Shown: piece by piece, positions 36,721 to 44,501 of the stretch | Numbering within the stretch: position 1 is the first letter of the stretch | How the letters are laid out: the number at the start of each line of letters is the position of its first letter | DNA from: an uncultured Flavobacteriales bacterium | GTDB lineage: Bacteria > Bacteroidota > Bacteroidia > Flavobacteriales_D > Crocinitomicaceae | Length of the DNA stretch: 47,624 nt | Direction of reading: 5' to 3' | NCBI GenBank assembly: GCA_913051935.1 | Contig: CAJXCU010000013.1 | Coordinates: forward strand, 1-47,624 | Made by a program: the position numbers and the translations under genes | The notes under the pieces: generated by a model | Told to the model about the DNA's origin: nothing | The model's input: only the letters and a program-made list of their open reading frames with translations | Database searches by the model: none

Positions 36721-38874
36721 TCACTCTATTTTTTTGAATATTGGGATGAACTTCTTATTCTTTTTTGTTTTCACTGTTATAACTCGTTTTTGTGGAAGAC
36801 CTTTGCTCTTCCATTTATCAAAAGCATAACCTTTATTGGGAATAGCCTCGATATAAATGGGAATGTTTTCAATGTATTTACCGGTCCAAAAGGATTTCCT
36901 GATGTCTATTGAATTAATCTTGACATGACCCATACTTACATTTTGTATAACTTGAATGTCTGATACTCCATGCTCAAGTTTAAAATAATCAATAATATGC
37001 TTTCGAATAAACTCCGGTCTTTTTACGGCGTAATCTTTAATCCAACTTATGCGTTCTCCTTTTTTGATATACAGCATAGAATCTTGCCATCTTCTTCTAT
37101 CTCTATCGATCTCAATTGCTATCCTCCCCGTTATTTTATCAACCAATGAAATGACATTTTGAGCTTTAAAACCCTTATTTAGGTAATCACACATTCTATT
37201 GATCCAGTCATCTCTAAATGTTTGGTTTTTCATTAGTCTCTCAAAAAGATAAACCTTTCCTTTATCAAGATAGTATTTTAGTGATTCTTCTTGAGCTGTG
37301 TACCAAGAGTCTTGATCATAGCTTATCCATCTCCACTTTGCATCTGGGGATTTTGATTTCCAGTAGCGAATGTTCACAGAAATATCTCTGGCACCGCAAT
37401 ATGTTTCATTTACCCAATAATCAATATAGCTGTCAACATGTATTTGATTTAGTATTTCCTTATAAATGGAGTCTTGGGTAATATCGTTTTGAGCGATATA
37501 AGAAATCATTTGGTCATATTCACTAATGTTCCCAGATACTGCTTTTGCATCACTAGAAGTCAAGATATCGACTTCTGCCTCTCCATGGTTATTAAAAATA
37601 AAGTCTTTTCCTTTTCTTTCCATGAGGTTGTATAAACCCCAATATTGTCCATTTAGAAAAACTGAAACAGGCTCATAGGCTTGCATGTCAACTTGTCCAT
37701 TCATTTGTCTATTTACCTCATATAAGAGCTCATTTTTAAATCGTTCTCCAACCCATAGATCTGACACATTTCTTCCTGAAGTTGCATCGGCACGCACCCA
37801 TAATCCGCTAAAATCCTCAATCTCCTTATCTTCAAACACAGGGTAATTAAATCGCTCTCCTTGGCCGTCTTCATTCGTCGCAAAAAATGAAAATGATTTT
37901 TTTGGTTGTCTCCGACTCGTTTTTCCTGCGATTCTAGTTGTTGCAGATTTTGAAATGGCGAGCTTAAGTACTCCCTTGTTTTTAGCATCGAAATATTCAA
38001 CATGGGCAGCGGCTTCAATTTCGCGATTTTCAAAATTACTATAAATACCTTTTCGTTTATCCCATAAGTCATTAGGGCTAACGATTAGTGAGACCACAGA
38101 AAGTTCACTTTTTTCATTGATAAAATATGATGCATTTGTAATTAAGTTAGGTCTATATCCATCGGATATTACTCTAGCACGTATAACTGTGTTGGAATTT
38201 ATTTTAATTGGCTTGGTATAAAGGCTACTAATTTTTGTTGGTTCTGAGCCATCGAGGCTGTAGTAAATAGGTGGGTTTTGATTTGCCGATAGTTCAATGG
38301 TTTGAGGACCTTGATAAAAACCCGAACTGAGGCTTAATTTCACCTTATTGGGTTTCATATTTACTTTTTGTCCATTTTTATTTTTCTTATTTGGGGTAGG
38401 TACTTTAAAGAAACCAAGATCGTTAGACTCTGGATTTATTTTACCGAATGAAATGTTATCGGTTTGCTCTCCAAATGTCATGTGGTCAACAAGGTTTGTA
38501 TCACGGTCATAAAGAGATAGGTATCCTCCCTTTTTTTTAATTGTGAATGAAATGTGACGTTGACCTTGCTCTGGGTCGTTATCTAACCAATATAAGGCAT
38601 ATGATTTTGGATTTATTTTTGTCCAATTTTCACTTTTAAAGCCGATTTGGTGCTTTGTAGGATTCAAAGAGTCATTGGTTAGGAACATGCCACTCATTTG
38701 TATCGTATCTTCCGCAATGTTATAAAACTCAATCCAATCGTCTTGTTCTCCAAAACCATCGTAATTCAAATTTGTATTGGCGGCCAAAACCTCGCTTATA
38801 ATTAGCGTTTGGCTATTCAAATGGAAAAGGAAGATTATGGAGAAAAAGAAGGTTAAGCAATACAAGCGTATCAT
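36721..38874 (-). CDS. exported lamin-tail / CotH kinase-like protein
   Basis: This is a 717-residue secreted protein. A signal peptide (LTFFFSIIFLFHLNSQ) is followed by a lamin-tail domain (about 18-150; LIISEVLAANTNLNYDGFGEQDDWIEFYN). Next is a chitobiase/FN3-associated beta-sandwich (about 165-250; YYSLDGSEPT..SLYTKPI). A CotH kinase-like domain covers about 260-620, with KTSRRQPKKSFSFF, VFLNGQYWGLYNLMER and the acidic metal-type motif in WRWISYDQDSW. CotH proteins are atypical secreted kinases that phosphorylate serine in coat proteins. The last ~80 residues hold a basic tail. It lies 88 bases after the stop of the giant T9SS gene, separated by a strong terminator. Confidence 0.82.
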   Translation of the reverse strand: MIRLYCLTFFFSIIFLFHLNSQTLIISEVLAANTNLNYDGFGEQDDWIEFYNIAEDTIQMSGMFLTNDSLNPTKHQIGFKSENWTKINPKSYALYWLDNDPEQGQRHISFTIKKKGGYLSLYDRDTNLVDHMTFGEQTDNISFGKINPESNDLGFFKVPTPNKKNKNGQKVNMKPNKVKLSLSSGFYQGPQTIELSANQNPPIYYSLDGSEPTKISSLYTKPIKINSNTVIRARVISDGYRPNLITNASYFINEKSELSVVSLIVSPNDLWDKRKGIYSNFENREIEAAAHVEYFDAKNKGVLKLAISKSATTRIAGKTSRRQPKKSFSFFATNEDGQGERFNYPVFEDKEIEDFSGLWVRADATSGRNVSDLWVGERFKNELLYEVNRQMNGQVDMQAYEPVSVFLNGQYWGLYNLMERKGKDFIFNNHGEAEVDILTSSDAKAVSGNISEYDQMISYIAQNDITQDSIYKEILNQIHVDSYIDYWVNETYCGARDISVNIRYWKSKSPDAKWRWISYDQDSWYTAQEESLKYYLDKGKVYLFERLMKNQTFRDDWINRMCDYLNKGFKAQNVISLVDKITGRIAIEIDRDRRRWQDSMLYIKKGERISWIKDYAVKRPEFIRKHIIDYFKLEHGVSDIQVIQNVSMGHVKINSIDIRKSFWTGKYIENIPIYIEAIPNKGYAFDKWKSKGLPQKRVITVKTKKNKKFIPIFKKIE

Positions 38875-38911
38875 TTTTGTTATTTTTTCAGTCTTTAAAA
38901 ATTAAAGGTAA

Positions 38912-38944
38912 TAAAAAAGCCCCCCTGCTAAGCGGGGGGGCTTT
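38912..38944 (-). terminator. strong Rho-independent terminator of the giant surface-protein gene
   Basis: A GC-rich hairpin with arms aaagcccccc (38916-38925) and ggggggcttt (38935-38944) can be extended by three inner pairs. Read on the minus strand it is followed by a T-run. It lies 18 bases after the gene's stop and is the most stable hairpin noticed in the window. Confidence 0.9.
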
Positions 38945-38962
38945 CAACACTTGAGTTAGTTG

Positions 38963-41900
38963 TTATTTAAGTACAACAAACTTTTTCTTCAAGACACCTG
39001 TAGGTGTGTTAAGATGCACATAGTAAATACCACTTTGAAGTGTCACTAGGCTGTAGTCCAATTTATTTACCTCGTTAGCTCTTACGCTTCCGTTATAAAT
39101 TGTTCCGACTAGCTGACCATTGATATTCAAAATGTTTACACTAACATCCTGGTCTGTTGGTACAGAGAATTCAAAAGTTGCATTGTTACTTGCTGGGTTT
39201 GGATATTGCTTAATCATAGCTCCATCAAATCCAGTAACCACATCTTTATCGTCAATCTCTCCAGCTTCAGTAACTGCTTGTGAATTAACACTGCAGCTGT
39301 TACCTTCAGTATCCGTCCATCCGATAACTTCAAATGGGAAGAAATTCTGACCTACTGGGTTATTACAGCAGTTTGTTGGGATTTTGTAGTTGCCTACACC
39401 AGCCCACTCAAAGAAAGTATTTTTTCTTAAGTATGCTAGACCCGCATCTGATGCGTTGATAGTGAACTCGTCACCAGTCATTAAGTCAGTCAATGCCGCC
39501 AATAGGATGTTACAGTTTTTCTTAGCGTGAACATTCGCGCTAGAGAAAGACGGTCCAACCCATCTTATCGTCATTGATTCGATTTTACCATCGCAAACAC
39601 ACGATACAGGCTCTTCTGTTGCAGTTGAGTTGTTGCATGCCTCTGGTAGTTGCTCATCACAGTTTCCTAGCGTATATCCGCAAGTTAATCTGTCGTCAAC
39701 TTCGTCTACATCGACACAGTAAGTCGTACCATCAAGGCACATCTGTACTGAACCACTTAAACTAGGGTATGTCGTGCAGTTATTACCACAGTACGATGTA
39801 CCTACGTGCTCACTTCCATATACTGCAAGAGAACCAGTAAATCCAGTACTTGGGCTATGCCAGTAGTGACCACCTACTCCGATGGTTACAGAGCCGTATA
39901 TTGATACACCTCCACATACTACGACATGCCCGCCACTCAATACGTGGATCGTTCCGTAATAAGTTCCTGAACCTTTAATGCAAAGCACTTGTCCGCTAGA
40001 AACTACTACTGATGGTTGAGGCACCCAGTTTGTGTTATTTAAATTCACATACTGTGTACATCCTGGAGGCGCCTGAGCAGCAGTTGAGCTAGAGCTCGAT
40101 GCAGAACCTAAAGATGAGTATTCAGACAACTCACAAGAAACTGCACTTGATGAACTAGAGCTAGATCCGTCACCACCACAGAATGTTCCCACGTGCTCGT
40201 TACCATAAACGGTTAGAGAGCCAGTGAATCCTGTATTTTGACCATGCCAGTAGTTACCACCATTTTGAATTGTTACAGAACCGTAAATATTTACGTTTCC
40301 ACAAACAATTAGGTGACCACCATTCAATACATGAATTGTTCCAAAGTATGTTCCTGAACCGTTAATGCAAAGCACTTGTCCATTAGAAACTACTCTAGAT
40401 GGTTGTGGAACCCAGCTTTGGTTGTTCATGTTCACGTTAGCTGTACATCCCGGAGGTGAGTCACACGTTGGACCGCTTGGACCGCCATCGCACGCGATGT
40501 CTATTACATCTACTGTCCAATCTGCACTTGCAACACAACCGTTTGCATCTGTTACATGAGCTACATACGTTGTAGTGTCTGTAGGACAAACTGTGATTCC
40601 TTCTGTGGTTTCAGTATTAGACCATTCAAAAGAATATCCTGGTGTACCACCGGCTACTGTTGTGCTTATGGCTGCGCATCCGTAATCGGGTCCTGCTCCA
40701 GCGTATACACTACCACATCCATTGGCATTTAGCGTAAGCTCAGTTGGCTCGTTTATGGTGATTAACTCATCCATTGCTGCACAACCGTTATTGTCAGAGA
40801 CTCCAATTGTGTAATCTCCCGCAATTAAACCATCAAATGTGAATAAACTGTCAACAGAAGCACCTGTCACAACAACACTGCCTAAAGCGTCAGCGTTTGC
40901 AGGGTTTGCATTCATTCCAGTAACAGTAAATCCAACCTGAAGGATATGTTGGTCATTCAATTCCTCACCTGTTACAGTGACACTGAAATCTCCACTCTCT
41001 GGCAAGTCGAGTACGTACTCTCCGAACATCGCATCTATGAATCCGTTAGACGGGTCAATGTCTTTTATGAAGAACTGAGCAGTGTATCCATCTGCAAGCG
41101 TATTGGAAAGAACTGTACCACTGAAGGTTACATCATTTCCATTCCAGGCTATATTTTCAAGGTAAGTGTTAGCTTCCATGATTTTATTACCTCCTTCATT
41201 ACCATCAGACCAAAATGGGTCAGCGGCGTTGTACGTATTGAAATTAGGCTGAAGCGTAATTGTATTCGCACCAGCATCCAATGTAGACATTACATCAGGA
41301 AGCGCCCAAGGGCTTCCGAAGATGTACCCACCTCCACAACATGGATCCGCAGGGTTATCAAACACATTCATGTATCCAATATAGTTGTCGGACGCATTAA
41401 CGTTTACAATAGTAGGCTCATCTACTGACTCACCATTAATGGTGTAAGTATACGGTGCTATACCTCCAGAAGGATTAATAGCAATACTTCCATTGTCATC
41501 ACCAAAACAAAGTGCGTCTTCACTATAAAGATTAAACGCTGGATTACTGTTAACCGTAACGTCAATAGATGCAGTATTTGTACCACATGCATTTGTTCCA
41601 GTAACAGAAATTGTTCCCGAGTTTGTTCCAAAATCAACTGAAGCAGATCCAGCATCAGCAGTCAAAGTTGCGTCTAACGAAGTTGACCATTCATAGGTGT
41701 CAAATGCACCTGAAACAGTATAAATTTCAGCTTCTGTTTCCGCACAAACCGCATCAGGACCGTCTATCGCACTAATCGCAGGACTGTCATACACTCCTGT
41801 AACTGCTAGATCGAACTCTCCGTAATTGAACGAAGAAAATCCTTCAACTGCAAGGTAATATGTACCAGGAGCCAAAGCGGTAGTTATGATCGATTGAAGA

Positions 41901-43912
41901 CCGCATTCGTCATCGTTAAGAGCAATTGTCTCTCCGCCACATGGTGCCGTTGTGAGTAGCAAATATGTATCCCAAGCAGCTCCACAAGTAGAAAAGTTGT
42001 ATGTTCCTGCACATGGCACGGAAATCTCATAAATTCTGTCTTGAGAAGTTCTTAAATCACAATCGTTACATGCTCCATCCGTCGTTCCTGAGATTACGAA
42101 GTCTCCATCATAAGCGAATGATCCATCAATTCCACCAGCTGGAGGTATGCATGGGCAAGAAACAGTAAGCGTTCCGTTACTTGGATTAGTATCCTCGTCA
42201 TCGATAAGGAAGTAGTAAGTAACGCCACCTTCTAATTCTATTGTAATGTTAGATGCCGAAAATACATCATCGATGTAAAACCACTCGTCATCTTCAACAA
42301 CAGTAACAACGGGTATTGTGTAATCAATGGTATTGCCGAAGTCTCCACCTGCAACAATTGCTCCTGACGCATCTTCTAATTCAAAAGAAACTTCTGAAGT
42401 AAAAGAACCGGCAACCCAAGTTGCTGTAAGAACAGCACCTTCTGGTGCAGAGAAAGTTTCAGAACCTGCAGAGCCATCATCAAGTGTGGCTGTCAAAACA
42501 GGAGCGCCATCAGCCAAAATGGTGATTGAACTTCCATTCCATCCATCACCCCAACTGTCTAACAAATTTAGAGTAAATGATGCTTGAGGTGCACCGTTTG
42601 AATCTGGAATTGTATAATCAACCGTGTTCCCAAAGTCACCGCCGGCAACAACTGCACCTGATGAATTTGTAATTTCAAAAGAAACTTCACTAGTGAATGA
42701 ACCAGTTGTCCAAGTTGCAGTCAATACAGCGCCTTCTGGTGCAGAGAATGTCTCTGAACCTGCAGAACCATCTTCAATAGTTGCATTTTCTAGTACAGGG
42801 ACACCATCAGCGAGAATTGTAATTGCATTACCATTCCAACCGTCTCCCCATGAATCAAACATGTTGAGCGTGAAGTCAACAACAGCTGCTTCTGTGCTCG
42901 TGCATGAGAATCCAATAAATAGATCTGAGTAGTACCCCACATTTGTCATCTCAATGAGATAAGAACCGTCTGACTCAGGTGTGTAGGCGAAAACTGCCTC
43001 TTGGCCAGGTGTGCCCCATGGGCCAGACGCTGGATTAAGGGTTCCTTCACCTGCACCAGTAGACCAGTTGTAATCTTCACCGCAAGTCATCACCGTAAGG
43101 TCATTACATGGATTGGTTGGTTCTGAAGGACAAATTACTTCGATAGTACCTGCGCTTTGAGTAGTATTCTCATCGTCAAGCAAGAAGTAGTAAGTTACTC
43201 CACCAGTTAGGTCAATCGTATTTGAAGCTGCTGAAAGTATATCGTCAACGTATGTCCAACCCTCTGCTTCGCAAGTACCTGCTTGGTAGAATAGATCTAC
43301 ATAATAATCATCATTAGTTACCGAGATAGCATAAGAGCCATTTACATCTGGCGTGTAAGAAAATACAGCTTCTTGTCCCGGAGTACCCCATGGTCCGTCA
43401 ACAGGGCTGTATGAACCAGCACCGTCAGCAAGAACAAAAGATAGTGGAGAACCACATACCAATTCTTGAGGATTATCACAAGGTTGAGCCCCCCCTGGTA
43501 ACGAGAGTAGAAGAGCTGATAACTCACCGCATGAATACTCGTCTTGACAACTATATTTGTCTACAAGTATGTTCACCGTTCCTGTTGATGCTGCAGTAAA
43601 GGTTACAGTAGATTGTAATCCACATGCGTCATCGTTATAGCCTACTACCGCACCCGAAAATGCATCGTAAACTGTAATTTGGGTGTCAAAACTAGTTCCG
43701 CATGTTGAAACTTCGTAAGTGGCACCTTCAATTACATTAAGGGCAGCATATTCACCACCGAAAATACATGTGGTTGCTATGTCTTCCCCTTCTTCTGTTA
43801 AATCCCAAAAATAAAATGGGATGTTGTCGTTTGGACATTGAGCATTGGTATTAAAAATAAAACCAAAAGCCAATACAAACAACCCTATACTTAATATAAA
43901 GTTCTTTTTCAT
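38963..43912 (-). CDS. giant T9SS surface protein with duplicated modules and poly-Ser linkers
   Basis: This is a 1649-residue secreted protein. The signal peptide ends at NTNAQ (about residue 24). N-terminal modules of the pre-peptidase/CUB-like type repeat the pattern GPWGTPGQEAVF.YTP..DGSY (about 145-340). Two 99-residue copies (347-438, 446-535) contain DSWGDGWNG. The centre holds Ig/PKD-like and SprB-like repeats (FGDDNGSIAINPSGGIAPYTY). Two Cys-bearing modules (1160-1243, 1289-1371; NGSGTYFGTIHVLNGGH) are joined by serine runs at 1250-1256 and 1272-1276. The C-terminus from about 1567 (IKQYPNPASNNATFEF ... GIYYVHL ... KKKFVVLK) is a type A T9SS sorting domain. A small secreted protein is encoded three bases upstream. 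Adhesion or envelope structure is the likely role. Confidence 0.88.
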   Translation of the reverse strand: MKKNFILSIGLFVLAFGFIFNTNAQCPNDNIPFYFWDLTEEGEDIATTCIFGGEYAALNVIEGATYEVSTCGTSFDTQITVYDAFSGAVVGYNDDACGLQSTVTFTAASTGTVNILVDKYSCQDEYSCGELSALLLSLPGGAQPCDNPQELVCGSPLSFVLADGAGSYSPVDGPWGTPGQEAVFSYTPDVNGSYAISVTNDDYYVDLFYQAGTCEAEGWTYVDDILSAASNTIDLTGGVTYYFLLDDENTTQSAGTIEVICPSEPTNPCNDLTVMTCGEDYNWSTGAGEGTLNPASGPWGTPGQEAVFAYTPESDGSYLIEMTNVGYYSDLFIGFSCTSTEAAVVDFTLNMFDSWGDGWNGNAITILADGVPVLENATIEDGSAGSETFSAPEGAVLTATWTTGSFTSEVSFEITNSSGAVVAGGDFGNTVDYTIPDSNGAPQASFTLNLLDSWGDGWNGSSITILADGAPVLTATLDDGSAGSETFSAPEGAVLTATWVAGSFTSEVSFELEDASGAIVAGGDFGNTIDYTIPVVTVVEDDEWFYIDDVFSASNITIELEGGVTYYFLIDDEDTNPSNGTLTVSCPCIPPAGGIDGSFAYDGDFVISGTTDGACNDCDLRTSQDRIYEISVPCAGTYNFSTCGAAWDTYLLLTTAPCGGETIALNDDECGLQSIITTALAPGTYYLAVEGFSSFNYGEFDLAVTGVYDSPAISAIDGPDAVCAETEAEIYTVSGAFDTYEWSTSLDATLTADAGSASVDFGTNSGTISVTGTNACGTNTASIDVTVNSNPAFNLYSEDALCFGDDNGSIAINPSGGIAPYTYTINGESVDEPTIVNVNASDNYIGYMNVFDNPADPCCGGGYIFGSPWALPDVMSTLDAGANTITLQPNFNTYNAADPFWSDGNEGGNKIMEANTYLENIAWNGNDVTFSGTVLSNTLADGYTAQFFIKDIDPSNGFIDAMFGEYVLDLPESGDFSVTVTGEELNDQHILQVGFTVTGMNANPANADALGSVVVTGASVDSLFTFDGLIAGDYTIGVSDNNGCAAMDELITINEPTELTLNANGCGSVYAGAGPDYGCAAISTTVAGGTPGYSFEWSNTETTEGITVCPTDTTTYVAHVTDANGCVASADWTVDVIDIACDGGPSGPTCDSPPGCTANVNMNNQSWVPQPSRVVSNGQVLCINGSGTYFGTIHVLNGGHLIVCGNVNIYGSVTIQNGGNYWHGQNTGFTGSLTVYGNEHVGTFCGGDGSSSSSSSAVSCELSEYSSLGSASSSSSTAAQAPPGCTQYVNLNNTNWVPQPSVVVSSGQVLCIKGSGTYYGTIHVLSGGHVVVCGGVSIYGSVTIGVGGHYWHSPSTGFTGSLAVYGSEHVGTSYCGNNCTTYPSLSGSVQMCLDGTTYCVDVDEVDDRLTCGYTLGNCDEQLPEACNNSTATEEPVSCVCDGKIESMTIRWVGPSFSSANVHAKKNCNILLAALTDLMTGDEFTINASDAGLAYLRKNTFFEWAGVGNYKIPTNCCNNPVGQNFFPFEVIGWTDTEGNSCSVNSQAVTEAGEIDDKDVVTGFDGAMIKQYPNPASNNATFEFSVPTDQDVSVNILNINGQLVGTIYNGSVRANEVNKLDYSLVTLQSGIYYVHLNTPTGVLKKKFVVLK
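39800..40435 (-). repeat. two copies of an ~84-codon Cys-rich module
   Basis: The segments at about 40184-40435 and 39800-40048 encode near-identical modules (WVPQPS, GQVLCI.GSGTY.GTIHVL.GGH, YGSVTI, TGFTGSL.VYG.EHVGT) with a period of 129 codons. The region between them encodes serine-rich linkers. Confidence 0.85.
42308..42874 (-). repeat. two tandem 297-bp copies of a DSWGDGWNG module
   Basis: Residues 347-438 and 446-535 of the giant protein are tandem copies with a period of 99 codons (TLN.FDSWGDGWNG, GSAGSETFSAPEGAVLTATW, SFTSEVSFE, GGDFGNT.DYTIP). The high identity at DNA level suggests recent duplication. Confidence 0.85.
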
Positions 43913-43915
43913 GGC

Positions 43916-44314
43916 TTAATGTTTTTGTTTGATATTGTTTTTCTGCTCTCTGTTACGAATAGACTCAGCATTCTTTTTCGAATAAGAATTCATCTTTTCG
44001 TATTTCTCAGGATTTTTCTCAATCCATTCAGCTTTATTTCTAGCATAATTGCTAGCATCAGCTTTTTTGTTTCCCGTATTAATGTATTTAGGGAAACTTG
44101 GGTCAGAGGAGATAATTGTTCTTTCCTCAGTCCGAACATTTTGCTCGATGAAATCTTGCTTTTCAGACTTGGTTTTAAATTCCCGTTCGCCGGAAGGCAT
44201 AACAGAGCTTTTGACTTTTTCCCTTTCAACGGAAAAAGTCGGTTTTTTTGTCGACTTTTGGCCATAGGTTAAGCCCACGGCAAATACCGACAAAATAATC
44301 AGAGATTTTTTCAT
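43916..44314 (-). CDS. small secreted charged protein preceding the giant surface protein
   Basis: This is a 132-residue exported protein with a signal peptide (KKSLIILSVFAVGLTYGQ). A hydrophilic, Lys/Glu/Ser-rich helical body follows, with a conserved-looking DPSFPKYINTGNKKADASNYARNKAEWIEKNPEKYEKM segment and a basic tail (REQKNNIKQKH). No family name is recognised. It ends three bases before the ATG of the 1649-residue gene, so the two are one operon and the products may act together at the cell surface. It has no T9SS sorting domain, so it is probably periplasmic. Confidence 0.72.
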   Translation of the reverse strand: MKKSLIILSVFAVGLTYGQKSTKKPTFSVEREKVKSSVMPSGEREFKTKSEKQDFIEQNVRTEERTIISSDPSFPKYINTGNKKADASNYARNKAEWIEKNPEKYEKMNSYSKKNAESIRNREQKNNIKQKH

Positions 44315-44425
44315 GATAAATGATATTAGTTAATAGTTTAATGTCAGGCTTACATAACTGAGTAGCGTTATTTCGCCCATTTTAGCGAGCACAAGATACA
44401 AAATGAAGATTTGAGAATAGGTAAA

Positions 44426-44471
44426 AGTTATTAACATTTATCAACAATTTTCAAAATAAATGTTAATAACT
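44426..44471. repeat. perfect 16-bp inverted repeat with DnaA-box-like 9-mers
   Basis: AGTTATTAACATTTAT (44426-44441) and its exact reverse complement (44456-44471) enclose a 14-base loop, in the 188-base gap between the ABC-F stop and the small secreted gene. Within it are TTATTAACA (44429-44437), TTATCAACA (44438-44446) and TGTTAATAA (44461-44469), each one or two bases from the DnaA box TTATnCACA. Alternatively it is an AT-rich terminator for the ABC-F gene, since the minus strand continues with a short T-run. Nothing else is recognised in this gap. Confidence 0.7.
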
Positions 44472-44501
44472 CAAGTTAAAAAGACAGTTTAAAGACTAAT
44501 T

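Noticed and set aside
40946..41428. 160-residue plus-strand frame
   Set aside because: It lies entirely inside the giant surface gene on the opposite strand, with no signal, domain or sensible composition.
42327..42932. Two similar open frames on the plus strand (42327-42587 and 42624-42932) that look like paralogues
   Set aside because: They are antisense to the duplicated DSWGDGWNG modules of the giant protein; their similarity only mirrors that repeat.
43919..44272. Hydrophobic plus-strand frame that looks like a membrane protein
   Set aside because: It is antisense to the small secreted gene; the Phe/Leu-rich reading comes from Lys/Glu codons on the other strand.
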